Assembly: GCA_030748575.1 (NCBI GenBank)
Contig: JASMLR010000003.1
Coordinates: 124,001-188,000, forward strand
Direction of reading: 5' to 3'
Length of the DNA stretch: 64,000 nucleotides
Origin: Phycisphaerales bacterium
Lineage (GTDB): Bacteria; Planctomycetota; Phycisphaerae; Phycisphaerales; SM1A02
The position numbers and the translations under genes are program-made. Below are positions 27,073 through 36,688 of this stretch, piece after piece (positions within the stretch are counted from its first letter, which is position 1; each line of letters begins with the position of its first letter). The notes under the pieces are model-generated. The model had not been told where the DNA came from. It made no database searches and worked only from the letters and a program-made list of their open reading frames with translations.

Positions 27073-27750
27073 TCAGTCGGTGTGCCATCCTCCGGTGACG
27101 CGATCCAGCACCAGGCTGCGCATGGCGGGGGTTGCTTCAAGATCGGGCTCGGACACACCAATGTCGAGGAATCCGGGGTAGACCTGCGTCTCGACGCCAC
27201 GGACAGCCAGCCCGTTGGGACCGATGATGGCGGCGACCGCGCCCAACTCGGGCCGCGGCACATCGACGAGCCGCCGCCGCATGGCGTCAGCCGCATGCTG
27301 CTGCAGGAGCGTGGCCGCCATCTCAAGGACGAGATCTTCATCCCTTGCGGAGAACGCAATGCCGCCCGGGGCGGCTGCAACAGAGAGGTCCGCCCGAAGC
27401 TCATGATCGAGTGGGTCGTCGCCCCGCGCGACGGCTGCCCGGATGCTGCGGCCGTCGCGGGACTCGATTGGTCCGTCAATACGAACCAACCACCGCGGCG
27501 GTGTCACGCCGAAGTGAAGCGGCGCGGCGCCCTGGACCACGGTGAGATCGTCAGCAAGCCAGGAGCGGGAGGGGAGTCCCTCCATGCCTTGCAGAAGGTT
27601 GGGCAGGGTCAGGCCTCTCACCATGCCGCGAGTGCGGTTCCCTGACGTGTCCATCGACAGGGATCGCTTGCAGAGCATTGACGCAAGGCCGAAGCCGTCG
27701 TCGGGGGTGAATGGGGGAATGGGTCCTTGGCCGTGTTGCCCGGGTGACAT
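27073..27750 (-). CDS. Hypothetical protein
   Basis: ATG preceded by AGGAG about 8 nt upstream on the minus strand; 225 aa; no family recognised. Confidence 0.65.
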   Translation of the reverse strand: MSPGQHGQGPIPPFTPDDGFGLASMLCKRSLSMDTSGNRTRGMVRGLTLPNLLQGMEGLPSRSWLADDLTVVQGAAPLHFGVTPPRWLVRIDGPIESRDGRSIRAAVARGDDPLDHELRADLSVAAAPGGIAFSARDEDLVLEMAATLLQQHAADAMRRRLVDVPRPELGAVAAIIGPNGLAVRGVETQVYPGFLDIGVSEPDLEATPAMRSLVLDRVTGGWHTD

Positions 27751-27789
27751 GATCTGTGTCTCCTGAAGTGGTGTGGGCATGAAATGAAA

Positions 27790-27815
27790 GACGCCCCGCC
27801 GGGTGGCGGAGCGTC
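27790..27815 (-). terminator. Intrinsic terminator, minus strand
   Basis: GACGCTCCGCC-ACCC-GGCGGGGCGTC followed by TTTCATTTC (minus-strand reading); 11-bp stem with one mismatch. Confidence 0.75.
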
Positions 27816-27842
27816 GCGTGGGGGTTCCTTGGAATCGAGTCC

Positions 27843-28013
27843 TCAGTCTCCTCTGGCGAGCTCCGCCTTGATCGCGTTCCAGACGCGGCAGCAGGTACCA
27901 GTGCCGAAACACATTCCGGCCAGCTTGGCCGTAAGGGTTCTGGCGGAGGTCATCGGATAGACGGCGACGTGTGCCTTGCGGGCACCGGCCATGCGCGCAG
28001 CCACGGCGTCCAT
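27843..28013 (-). CDS. Small ORF (56 aa), Cys-containing
   Basis: MDAVAARMAGARKAHVAVYPMTSARTLTAKLAGMCFGTGTCCRVWNAIKAELARGD; followed by its own terminator; no clear SD. Confidence 0.45.
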   Translation of the reverse strand: MDAVAARMAGARKAHVAVYPMTSARTLTAKLAGMCFGTGTCCRVWNAIKAELARGD

Positions 28014-28037
28014 AGAATGGTGCCGCCTGCGTTCGGA

Positions 28038-29429
28038 ATGATCCGTATGCCCGAGCATGAGTACCCCAGTATGCCCTCTGACCGACCCGCGGACCAGACT
28101 TCCTCCGAAAAAGGACCGATTTCCTCCGCGGAGGGGTTCGCCAGCCTTGGCATCGGCCGGCTCCTCTCGGATGCATTGGCCCGGCAGGGGATGGTGCACC
28201 CCCGCGCCGTGCAGGCTCAGGTCACGCCGGAGGCACTTGCGGGCCGCGATGTGATCTCCCTGGCCGAGACCGGCAGTGGCAAGACGGTCGCCTTTCTCGC
28301 GCCCGTGATTCAAAAGATTCTGGATGACCGGCCAGCGAAGGGCGAGCGATTGTCTGCCCGGGAGCGGCTTCGGGCGATCGTCCTGTGTCCGACTCGGGAA
28401 CTGGCGGACCAGACCGGGGCCCTTGCTGCGAACCTCGTCGGTGGCACGGTCCTCTCCTCCAGCGTGGCGGTGGGCACCGTGGGGGCAAGTCCGCAGCGGG
28501 CAGCCATTGAGGCCGGCACTGACATTCTGGTGGCGACCCCCGGCCGCCTGCTTGAGTTTCTGGATGCAGGGGTGATTTCGGGCGAGTCTGTGCAGTGCCT
28601 TGTCATTGATGAGGCGGACCGGCTGTTCGACATGGGGTTTGCGCCACAGGTTGGCCGAATCCTCCGGTTGATTCCACGCAGGCAGTTGCTCCTGTTCAGC
28701 GCGACGATGCCCCGTGAGGTTTCCAAACTCGCAGACAGGCATATGCGGGGGCCGGTCCGAATCGAGACGCACCCGCATACCAAGGTCGTGGGCCATGTTC
28801 AGCAGCACGCCACGCTGGTGCACCCTCGGGATCGCGTGGACCTGCTTGTACATCTGAAAGCGGACGCTGGCCGAATGCTCGTCTTCTGCAGAACACGCCG
28901 CCGCACCGGCTGGGTTGCCGCTGCGCTTGCCAGGCATGGGCTTCGGACGGGTCAACTGCACGGCGATCGCTCGCAGTCGCAGCGCAGGCATGCGCTCCAG
29001 GCATTTGCGTCCGGCGATCTTGACGTTCTGGTCGCCACGGACGTCGGAAGCCGAGGCCTGCACATTGATGGTGTCGGATTGGTTGTCAACTACGACCTGC
29101 CCAACACAGCGGAGGATCTGGTCCATCGCGCCGGCCGCGCATCGCATGGCACCAGAAAGGCAGCGGACGTGTGGACGTTTCTCGGTGAGCGGGATCTGGA
29201 TATCTGGTACACCCTGGCGCCTGGAGCGGGCGTTCATACCGATCCAGCTTCCGTGCCCGGTTTCAAGCCCAGCCATGAGCCGGCCAAACGAGGTGGGCGG
29301 CGGCGAGATCCTGACAGGCGGCACGAGACAAGACGACGCCCGGGCCCCGGGCGTCGCAAGCGAGCATCAAGGCCGATCGATCCTGATCAGAAGCCCGGCC
29401 AGGGCGTGCGCCGCCCCGACGCCGACTGA
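28038..29429 (+). CDS. DEAD/DEAH-box RNA helicase
   Basis: SLAETGSGKTVAFLAPV; LCPTRELADQTG; VIDEADRLFDMGF; SATMP; DLVHRAGRASH; basic C-terminus; start uncertain (28038/28047/28071). Confidence 0.93.
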   Translation: MIRMPEHEYPSMPSDRPADQTSSEKGPISSAEGFASLGIGRLLSDALARQGMVHPRAVQAQVTPEALAGRDVISLAETGSGKTVAFLAPVIQKILDDRPAKGERLSARERLRAIVLCPTRELADQTGALAANLVGGTVLSSSVAVGTVGASPQRAAIEAGTDILVATPGRLLEFLDAGVISGESVQCLVIDEADRLFDMGFAPQVGRILRLIPRRQLLLFSATMPREVSKLADRHMRGPVRIETHPHTKVVGHVQQHATLVHPRDRVDLLVHLKADAGRMLVFCRTRRRTGWVAAALARHGLRTGQLHGDRSQSQRRHALQAFASGDLDVLVATDVGSRGLHIDGVGLVVNYDLPNTAEDLVHRAGRASHGTRKAADVWTFLGERDLDIWYTLAPGAGVHTDPASVPGFKPSHEPAKRGGRRRDPDRRHETRRRPGPGRRKRASRPIDPDQKPGQGVRRPDAD

Positions 29430-29457
29430 CTCGGAGTCCTCGCGTACCATCCCGCCC

Positions 29458-31143
29458 ATGTCAGTGCTGCAACTCGTTCGACACGCCAACAGGTATCGGG
29501 AGATGCTCTCGATTCTGGTCAAGTTCGGCTTTCGGGAGTTCTTTGAGGACGCGAAACTCGACCTCCTCCTTGAGAAGGGGCACCGCCTGTTCTCTCGAAA
29601 GTCCGAGCCCGCCCATGCCGGGGACAGCCGTCCAACGCGGCTTCGGATGGCGCTTGAGGAACTGGGACCCACCTTCATCAAGTTCGGGCAGATTCTCAGT
29701 ACACGCCCTGACATCCTGCCGCCCGAGTACATCGTCGAACTTCAAAAGTTGCAGGATGACGTTCCTTCGGTGCCATGGCCGAAGATCAAGGCGCAGCTTG
29801 AAGAGGACTTCGGAGACCTGGAGGCAATCTTCTCATCGATCGACGAGGAGCCCATGGCCGCCGCGTCCATGGCTCAGGCCCACCGCGCCGTGTTGCGCGA
29901 CGGCAACCAGTCGATCGTGCTCAAGATCCTTCGGCCGGGGATCGACCGCATCGTCAATGCGGATGTAGAGATTCTGGAAGCGGTTGCATCCTGGTTGGCT
30001 CGGCACTCGCGAGAACTGCCGTTCGATCCGGTGGGCGTGGTGGAGGAGTTTGCCGAAGCCATTGAGCATGAACTCGATCTTGCGCACGAGGGTCGCAATA
30101 CAGATCTCTTTCGGAGCAACCTGGAAGAGGGGGAGCAGGCATGGTTCCCGAAGGTCTACTGGTCCGTTACCCGCAAGCGGGTGCTCGGTCTGGAGGAGAT
30201 CACGGGTGTTCAGCTTTCAAAGTGGAAGTCGGCAGGATTGTCCGAAGACCAGCGGCAGTCATTGGTTCGCAATGGCGCCTATACGGTGCTTCGGCAGGTA
30301 CTCGACATCGGGTTCTTCCACGCTGACCCACACCCCGGCAATCTCTTCCTCATGGACGATGGCCGGCTGTGCTTCATCGACTGCGGTATGGCAGGCCGGG
30401 TGGACCCGGAGACGGTTACCGATCTGGCGAACCTCATTCACGGCGTGGCCACGAGCGACATTGACAAGTTCTACTCGGCCTTTATCGCGCTCGGACAGGT
30501 AGAAGAAGAGGGCATCGATCGGCGGGCGCTGCGTCGCGACCTTCAGGGCTTCCTTGATCAGTTCACCGGTCGCTCGTTCGAGCAGATCGACATGACCGCC
30601 ATGCTTCGGACGTTTACGGACGGTCTTCGCAAGCATCATCTGCGGTGCCCGGCCGACATCGTGCTGATGATCAAGGCGCTAACGACCATCGAGGGCGTTG
30701 CCGAAGATCTGGACCCATCCTTCGATCTCATGCTGTTCGCGCGGCCCCACGTGGAGCGGCTGATCAAGCAGCAGTACTCCTGGAAAGTCATCAAGGGCCG
30801 GCTCAAGCGCAATGCAGGCAACTGGCTGACCCTGGCGGACCGGCTGCCGCGAGGGCTGACGACCGTCCTTGAGCGGGTATCCGGCAACCGGTTCAAGATC
30901 GGCCTGGACATGCCGGAGATGGAACGCATGGAGCGGACCATCTTCCATGCCAGCAGGCAGTTGTCCTACTCCGTGCTGGTCGCGGCCATGATTCTGGCAT
31001 CCTCGGTGCTCGTGCTGGCATCCTCGGGAGAGAAGACGAGCACGCTGGGGTGGATTGGATTCATCGGATTCCTGTTCTCGTTCTCGCTCGCGAGCCTGAT
31101 CGTCATCGAGAACCTCTGGGCAAAGGTCAGGAATCGGCACTGA
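29458..31143 (+). CDS. ABC1/AarF (UbiB-like) kinase family protein
   Basis: LRMALEELGPTFIKFGQILSTRPDILPPEYIVELQKLQDDVP; FFHADPHPGNLFLMDDGRLCFIDCGMAGRVD; two C-terminal TM helices. Confidence 0.94.
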   Translation: MSVLQLVRHANRYREMLSILVKFGFREFFEDAKLDLLLEKGHRLFSRKSEPAHAGDSRPTRLRMALEELGPTFIKFGQILSTRPDILPPEYIVELQKLQDDVPSVPWPKIKAQLEEDFGDLEAIFSSIDEEPMAAASMAQAHRAVLRDGNQSIVLKILRPGIDRIVNADVEILEAVASWLARHSRELPFDPVGVVEEFAEAIEHELDLAHEGRNTDLFRSNLEEGEQAWFPKVYWSVTRKRVLGLEEITGVQLSKWKSAGLSEDQRQSLVRNGAYTVLRQVLDIGFFHADPHPGNLFLMDDGRLCFIDCGMAGRVDPETVTDLANLIHGVATSDIDKFYSAFIALGQVEEEGIDRRALRRDLQGFLDQFTGRSFEQIDMTAMLRTFTDGLRKHHLRCPADIVLMIKALTTIEGVAEDLDPSFDLMLFARPHVERLIKQQYSWKVIKGRLKRNAGNWLTLADRLPRGLTTVLERVSGNRFKIGLDMPEMERMERTIFHASRQLSYSVLVAAMILASSVLVLASSGEKTSTLGWIGFIGFLFSFSLASLIVIENLWAKVRNRH

Positions 31144-31573
31144 TCCGTGCCTTGGCCCGGCTCCACCGCTCGTGGTAGGCGGCAATCCGGAGCCGCCTGT
31201 ACGACGACCCGCACCGGTAACAGACCAACGCGTCTCGTGCCAGCACGAGGACGCCAACATCCAGCAGCAGCACGACCACCATGGCGATGGAGAAAGGCAG
31301 GCCCGTCGCCAGTCCGAGCATCCCGCCCAGGCCGAGCGCAATGGCGAGGACGATGACAAAGCCCGTCATGCGGGGGAATCGGCGGTGCCGATAGAGGGCC
31401 TCGCTGCCGCAGCAGATACACCGCCGCAGGTCGCCGCCATCGTCCCGCGCTCGCTCCCAGTCGAGAAACACTTCGACCCCCGTGTCCGCGAGCACCCGGC
31501 TGGGGTGTTCGCCTGGCGGGATCTCGATGGTCCCCACCGGCCGGCGTCGGGAGTCACGGACGTGTACTCGCAT
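31127..31573 (-). CDS. Small membrane protein with paired CxxC motifs
   Basis: RRCICCGSEALYRHRRFPRMTG, two TM helices, LVCYRCGSSYRRLRIAAYHERW; 3' end overlaps convergent ABC1 gene by 17 nt. Confidence 0.65.
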   Translation of the reverse strand: MRVHVRDSRRRPVGTIEIPPGEHPSRVLADTGVEVFLDWERARDDGGDLRRCICCGSEALYRHRRFPRMTGFVIVLAIALGLGGMLGLATGLPFSIAMVVVLLLDVGVLVLARDALVCYRCGSSYRRLRIAAYHERWSRAKARISADS

Positions 31574-31637
31574 GTTCTCGATGGTACGCCCCCCGGGCCG
31601 CATTGACCCGGCGGCTCCCGTGGCCGACACTTCCGGG

Positions 31638-32273
31638 ATGTACGACCTGCTTCGCGGCCGATTCATTGCTTTCGAGGGCCCGGATGGATCCGGAAAGTCG
31701 ACCCAGCTCGCCCGGTTGGCGGCTGGAGCAACCGATGCTGGCCTGGAGGTTGTCGAAGTACGCGAACCGGGGGGGACCTCCGTCGGCGAGCAGATTCGCA
31801 CCGTGCTGCTTGACCCGGACAACACTGACATGACGGTTCGGTGTGAGATGCTCCTGTACATGGCCAGCAGGGCGCAACTGGTCGAACAACTGATCGCTCC
31901 GGCCCTCTCGCGGGGAAGCTTGGTGCTTGCAGATCGCTTCGTCGCTTCGACCTGCGCCTACCAGGGGACAGCGGGGGGGCTTCCCATGCGGGAGATTCTC
32001 GAGGTCGCCGCGGTCGCGACCGGGCACCGCATGCCGGACCTGACCGTGGTGTTCGATGTCGATGAGGCCACGGCCGCCAAGCGGCTCAATCCACTTCTGG
32101 ACCGGATGGAGCGGAAGGGGGCTGAGTTTCACAGCCGCGTTCGGGACGGGTATCACGCCCTGGCCGAGGCTGACCCGCAGCACGTGCTGCTGATAGACGC
32201 TCGGGGCGACGCGGATGACGTGTTTCGAAAGGCGTGCGTGGCGATAGAGGCAACCCTGGCCGCGATGGCCTGA
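31638..32273 (+). CDS. tmk: Thymidylate kinase
   Basis: GRFIAFEGPDGSGKSTQLARLAAG..VREPGGTSVGEQIRTVLLDP..LADRFVASTCAYQGTAGGL. Confidence 0.96.
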   Translation: MYDLLRGRFIAFEGPDGSGKSTQLARLAAGATDAGLEVVEVREPGGTSVGEQIRTVLLDPDNTDMTVRCEMLLYMASRAQLVEQLIAPALSRGSLVLADRFVASTCAYQGTAGGLPMREILEVAAVATGHRMPDLTVVFDVDEATAAKRLNPLLDRMERKGAEFHSRVRDGYHALAEADPQHVLLIDARGDADDVFRKACVAIEATLAAMA

Positions 32274-32302
32274 TCGATCCCGCGCCGCCGCTGCCTCCGC
32301 TT

Positions 32303-33451
32303 CTACTGCTTGCAGGAAATGCCGGTATCGCCCAGCCAGGGCTCGCCGGCCGCGGCCAGCAATCCCTCGACGACCCCGTTTGCACTTCCCGCACGTTGGA
32401 GCAGGTGCCGCTGAGATTGAGCGCCGTTGCCACTTTGGAGGATTTCCTCGCAGTATCCCAATTCCGTTGCGCAACCGAGATGATCGGCGACGGGTCGGCA
32501 CAGGTCGAGCGTGCGTCTTGCCATCTGGCGAGCCGAAGCGGCGAGCATGGTGTCCGGATCGACGAGTGTTGCGTCGAGTCCATAGCGGACGGCGTGCCAC
32601 TTGTTCTGCCTGGCGATCATGGGGTGACAGTCGACCAGATAGGCGCCGCGGTCGATTTCTGACGAAATGCCAGCGACGACGCACTGCACCATCGCGACCA
32701 GCCCAAGCAACTGACGCATGGTCATGGGCGTGTCCATGATTCGCACCTCGACGGTGCCGAATCTCGCAACGGGCCTGACATCCCACCAGATCTCTCTGGA
32801 CGAGTGGATGAAGTCGGTGGACTGCAGATGATCCACCAGCCAGTTGTACTCGGACCAATTCCGCATGGTCTCAGGAAGGCCTGCCGTCGGAAGAGACTCC
32901 ATGATCTTCGATCGATACGACGCCAGGCCTGTGTCGTGGCCGTTCCAGCACGGGGAGTTGGCAGAAAGCGCCAGCATGACTGGAAGGTGCCGCATCATGC
33001 GATCGCACATCTGGATGGCCTTGTCGCCACTGTCCACACCGACGTGCACGTGCAACCCGAAGCACACCAGACGCCTTGCTACGAACTGCATGGTGTCCAT
33101 GAGCCACTGGTACCGATCATCAGGCGTGAGTGACTGTTGATCCCACCGTGAGAAGGGGTGGGTTCCACTCCAGAGGAATGTGGCGTCGTACTCTGAGGCG
33201 ATCTGGTAGCCCCACTCCAGTTTCTCCTGAAGGTCGCGCCGCACCTCATCGACGGAACCACACACGCCGGTATTGAATTCCAGGTAGCCCTGCATGAACT
33301 CGGGCTTGACGCACTCGGTCCATCCCTCCGGAACTTTGGCGAGGATGTCAGCGGCGCGCGGGACGAGCTCAAGCGACTGGCGATCGACGACTCCAAGTTC
33401 AATCTCTACTCCGAGCGTATGTTCCGAACTGGCATTGAACTGGATGGGCAT
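32303..33451 (-). CDS. YbdK family carboxylate-amine (glutamate-cysteine) ligase
   Basis: HTLGVEIELGVVDRQSLELVPRA; RLVCFGLHVHVGVDSGDKAIQMCDRMMRHLPVMLALSANSPCWNG; RFGTVEVRIMDTPMT. Confidence 0.92.
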   Translation of the reverse strand: MPIQFNASSEHTLGVEIELGVVDRQSLELVPRAADILAKVPEGWTECVKPEFMQGYLEFNTGVCGSVDEVRRDLQEKLEWGYQIASEYDATFLWSGTHPFSRWDQQSLTPDDRYQWLMDTMQFVARRLVCFGLHVHVGVDSGDKAIQMCDRMMRHLPVMLALSANSPCWNGHDTGLASYRSKIMESLPTAGLPETMRNWSEYNWLVDHLQSTDFIHSSREIWWDVRPVARFGTVEVRIMDTPMTMRQLLGLVAMVQCVVAGISSEIDRGAYLVDCHPMIARQNKWHAVRYGLDATLVDPDTMLAASARQMARRTLDLCRPVADHLGCATELGYCEEILQSGNGAQSQRHLLQRAGSANGVVEGLLAAAGEPWLGDTGISCKQ

Positions 33452-33482
33452 GGTGCGGGGTCCTCGCGAATCAATGTAACAG

Positions 33483-34721
33483 TCAGAGTACCGATCGAAT
33501 GGCAGCTCTGGCGAGCAGGCGACTTCCGACGAGCAGCGCCGACTCGTCAATGTCAAAGAGACCCGAGTGAAGTGCGTGTCGTTCTTCGATCGGCCCGTGC
33601 CCCGTGCCCAGCCGCACCATGGCGCCGGGCACATGCTGTTGGTAGATCGCGAAGTCCTCGCCTCCAAGGCTGGGAAGGTCGATGCGGACGACGGCGTCCC
33701 CGCCCACGACATCAACAGCCGCAGTGGCCATCATCTCGACGACCCTGGGATCATTGTCCGTCGCGGGTGCCGTATGGGGGAACTCAATGTCAGCCGTGCA
33801 GCCAGTCGCCGAGCACACGGCGTCCACACACTTGTGAACCATCTGTTGCAACTCGCGGGCTTCTTCGATTCTTGCTGCACGAATCGTTCCGCAGACCCGA
33901 GCCGTGTCCGGGATGGCGTTGATCGTCTCACCCGCCTGCAGCGAAGTGACCGTGACACAGTGCGCTCGTCGGCTGTCAACGCTGCGAGGTCCAAGCTGGT
34001 ACAGGAGGGAGACGAGGTTGACGGCTGCGGGCACCGGGTCGACGGATTCGTGCGGCCGGGCGCTGTGACCACCTCGACCCGAAATGGCAACCTTGAACGA
34101 CAGAAGATTGGCGGTGATGGGACCGCTGCGCAGTCCAATGCGTCCGCTGTCAAGAAACGGGTCACAGTGCAGGGCAATGATCCTGTCTACGTCCTCGATG
34201 GCCCCTCGCTCGATCATCTCGAGGGCGCCGGTAGCAGACTCTTCGGCAGGCTGAAAGATGAACCGCACATTGCGTCGTGGTTCGGCCGACTGCATGGCGT
34301 CCAGTTCTCTGGCCAGCGAATTCGCCGCAAAGCAGGCCATGGTCGTATGGGCATCATGCCCGCACGCGTGGCAGCACCCATCGAGGCGCGATCGCCAGGG
34401 GACATCCTTCTCGTCCGGGACCTGAACGCAGTCCAGGTCGGCTCGGATCGCCATCGTCGGCGCATCGGGCCCGCAGAGATTCAGGTCGACGATGAGCCCG
34501 GTTGACGCTTCGGTTGCCACTGGCTGAAGCCCCGCCGAAGAGAGACGCTCGTGAACCAGAGCGCTGGTGCGGACTTCGGCGCCAGACGGCTCCGGGTTGG
34601 CGTGAAGATCGCGGCGCATCGCGATCATCTCGGGCAGGGATGCCGTCAACCATGCGTCGGAACGGTGCCAGATGTCCGCCCGCGCTTCTTCATGCTCGGG
34701 ATTTCGAGTGTTCAGGTCCAA
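33483..34721 (-). CDS. M20 family amidohydrolase (IAA-amino-acid hydrolase/HipO-like)
   Basis: MRRDLHANPEPSGAEVRTSALV; GCCHACGHDAHTTM; FIFQPAEESATGA; SGRGGHSARPHESVDPVPAA; start uncertain (TTG 34721 or ATG 34628). Confidence 0.9.
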   Translation of the reverse strand: MDLNTRNPEHEEARADIWHRSDAWLTASLPEMIAMRRDLHANPEPSGAEVRTSALVHERLSSAGLQPVATEASTGLIVDLNLCGPDAPTMAIRADLDCVQVPDEKDVPWRSRLDGCCHACGHDAHTTMACFAANSLARELDAMQSAEPRRNVRFIFQPAEESATGALEMIERGAIEDVDRIIALHCDPFLDSGRIGLRSGPITANLLSFKVAISGRGGHSARPHESVDPVPAAVNLVSLLYQLGPRSVDSRRAHCVTVTSLQAGETINAIPDTARVCGTIRAARIEEARELQQMVHKCVDAVCSATGCTADIEFPHTAPATDNDPRVVEMMATAAVDVVGGDAVVRIDLPSLGGEDFAIYQQHVPGAMVRLGTGHGPIEERHALHSGLFDIDESALLVGSRLLARAAIRSVL

Positions 34722-35743
34722 TCGAGCACCACCTTGCCGAATTGTGCGCCTGACTCCAGGTGCGCATATGCCGTTGGACCTTCTTCCGCCGGTACGACCC
34801 GATCGATGACCGGTCGAAGGAGACCACTCTGAAGCAGGGAACATACTTGTCGAAACTCCTCCGCGTCCCCCATGGTGGAGCCGAGAATCTCCAGTTGGCC
34901 CCAGAAAATGCGTGCGAGATCCGTCGGGGGGTTGGGGCCGGTCGTGCAGCCGCAGGTGACGAATCGTCCACCCCGGGCCAGAGACTTCAGACAGGAGTGA
35001 TGCACCGCGGCGCCGATTGAATCGGCGCACACGTCGACACCCCGCCGTCCGGTCATCCCTCGAACCGTCCTGCTCCAGTCCTCTCCCTCATCGAGCACCG
35101 TCTCGTCGGCACCCAATGCAACCGCTGCTGCAAGTTTCGATGCATGGCGGCTCGTCACAATCGCGCGGCATCCGAGATGCTTGGCGATGCCCAGACACGC
35201 CGTGGCCACACCGCCCCCAATGCCCGTAATGAGCACCGTCTGGCCTTCCTTCAAGCGTGCGCGGGACCGAAGCATCCGCCAGGCGGTCAGGTGCGTCAGC
35301 GCGAAGGCCGCGGCGTGATGAGGGTCGGTCGAATCGTCGATGGCAAAGAGGTTGGCCGCTGGGGCCGTGAAGCGTTCAGCGTGGGTGCCGTGGGTGTGCT
35401 CGCCAATGACGTGCAGATCCCGGCCCGCTGGCGCCGCGTCCGGCAATGGGTTCTGTGGAGCCTCGACGGCCGCATTCAGCATGACCCTTCGCCCGAGCCA
35501 CGCGTCATCGACGCCTGCCCCAACCTCCACGACCCGTCCACAGCCGTCTGATCCGCCAACATGTGGGAACACCGTTTCAACACCGGGTAGGCCGCGGCCC
35601 ACCCAGAGGTCGAGGTGATTCAGAGCGCTCGCTTCGGTTTGAACCAGCACCTCCCCTGCGGAGGGAACCGGCGAATCGATCTCGATCAACTCAACCTGTG
35701 GCGCTACCGGATCGCCGTGCGCGGTGATGCAGAGTGCACGCAT
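34712..35743 (-). CDS. Zinc-type alcohol dehydrogenase/quinone oxidoreductase (MDR family)
   Basis: SAGEVLVQTEASALNHLDLWVGRGLPG..FPHVGGSDGCGRVVEVG..LITGIGGGVATACLGIAKHLGCRAIVTSR. Confidence 0.92.
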   Translation of the reverse strand: MRALCITAHGDPVAPQVELIEIDSPVPSAGEVLVQTEASALNHLDLWVGRGLPGVETVFPHVGGSDGCGRVVEVGAGVDDAWLGRRVMLNAAVEAPQNPLPDAAPAGRDLHVIGEHTHGTHAERFTAPAANLFAIDDSTDPHHAAAFALTHLTAWRMLRSRARLKEGQTVLITGIGGGVATACLGIAKHLGCRAIVTSRHASKLAAAVALGADETVLDEGEDWSRTVRGMTGRRGVDVCADSIGAAVHHSCLKSLARGGRFVTCGCTTGPNPPTDLARIFWGQLEILGSTMGDAEEFRQVCSLLQSGLLRPVIDRVVPAEEGPTAYAHLESGAQFGKVVLDWT

Positions 35744-35746
35744 GTT

Positions 35747-36688
35747 TCAGGCCTTCTCCTCAAGTACACAGCCATGTCGGATCAGCAGATCTCGCGTTTG
35801 CTCGATGCCCTCCACCTCGGAGAGGCCGTCGCCTTCATATTCCACACCGACCCAGCCGGTGTACCCGTGCTTTCGGACCAACTCGAACATCCGCCCGTAG
35901 TCGGTTGCGGTTTCGTCTCCCGCTTTATCGAAGGCATGGCTCTTGGCGCTCAGGGCCTTGGCCCAGGGCAGAAGTTCGTCGACACCCTGGTAGCGGTCAT
36001 ACTGTTCCCCGGTGTCCCAGTCGAGCGTGAAGTTACCAAAGTCCGGCAGTGTGCCGAGTCTTGGATGTCCGACCATCGTGAGCAGCGAGGCGAGCCAGGC
36101 TCCATTGCTGGACAGGCCGCCGTGATTCTCGATCATGACGGAAAGGTCCATGGCGTCGGCGTGCTCAAGGAGTTCCGAGAGCCCCTTGGCGCATAGGTCT
36201 CGCTGCTCGTCGGGAGTCCCCTCGGACGGGACGTTGACGCGAATGCCGTGGCAGCCGAGCGTCTTTGCGGCATGTAACCACCGCCTGTGGTTGGAGACGG
36301 CCTCACTGCGACCGGCCTTGCTCGGATCGCCGAGCGCCCCCTCGCTATCCACCATGATGATGAGGCTGCGAACCTGCGCTTCATCGCACCGCGTCCGAAG
36401 CGACTCAAGCCATGCATCGTCGGTGGCGCGGTCCTTGAAGAATGAGTTGACGTACTCGACGCCGGAAATGCCGAAGCGCTCGCGGCTGAAGGTGGGGAAG
36501 TTCTCCGCGGTCAGATCGCCGCTTTGAAGCATGCGGTGGAGTGACCACTGAGCCAGCGAAATCGGCCAGTGAACCTGTGTCATGTCGTCGGTCTCCTTGT
36601 GATCCGGCTGCTCCCCGGCCGCGCGTGCAAGTCCGGGGATGCACGCGGTCGCCGCCGTCGCCGCCAGCATGGAGCGTCTATCGATCAC
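35747..36688 (-). CDS. Sugar phosphate isomerase/epimerase (AP-endonuclease-2/xylose-isomerase-like TIM barrel) with N-terminal signal
   Basis: MIDRRSMLAATAATACIPGLARAAG Tat-like leader; FGISGVEYVNSFFKDR; YTGWVGVEYEGDGLSEVEGIEQTRDLL. Confidence 0.85.
   Translation of the reverse strand: MIDRRSMLAATAATACIPGLARAAGEQPDHKETDDMTQVHWPISLAQWSLHRMLQSGDLTAENFPTFSRERFGISGVEYVNSFFKDRATDDAWLESLRTRCDEAQVRSLIIMVDSEGALGDPSKAGRSEAVSNHRRWLHAAKTLGCHGIRVNVPSEGTPDEQRDLCAKGLSELLEHADAMDLSVMIENHGGLSSNGAWLASLLTMVGHPRLGTLPDFGNFTLDWDTGEQYDRYQGVDELLPWAKALSAKSHAFDKAGDETATDYGRMFELVRKHGYTGWVGVEYEGDGLSEVEGIEQTRDLLIRHGCVLEEKA

Noticed and set aside
25639-27645. 668-aa plus-strand ORF antisense to the fatty-acid permease
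   Set aside because: High-GC shadow ORF; low-complexity composition, no recognisable domain, runs through the tandem repeat and three minus-strand features.
27843-29324. 493-aa minus-strand ORF antisense to the DEAD-box helicase
   Set aside because: Most of it is shadow of the helicase; only the last 56 codons (27843-28013), which largely lie outside the helicase gene, were kept as a candidate small ORF.
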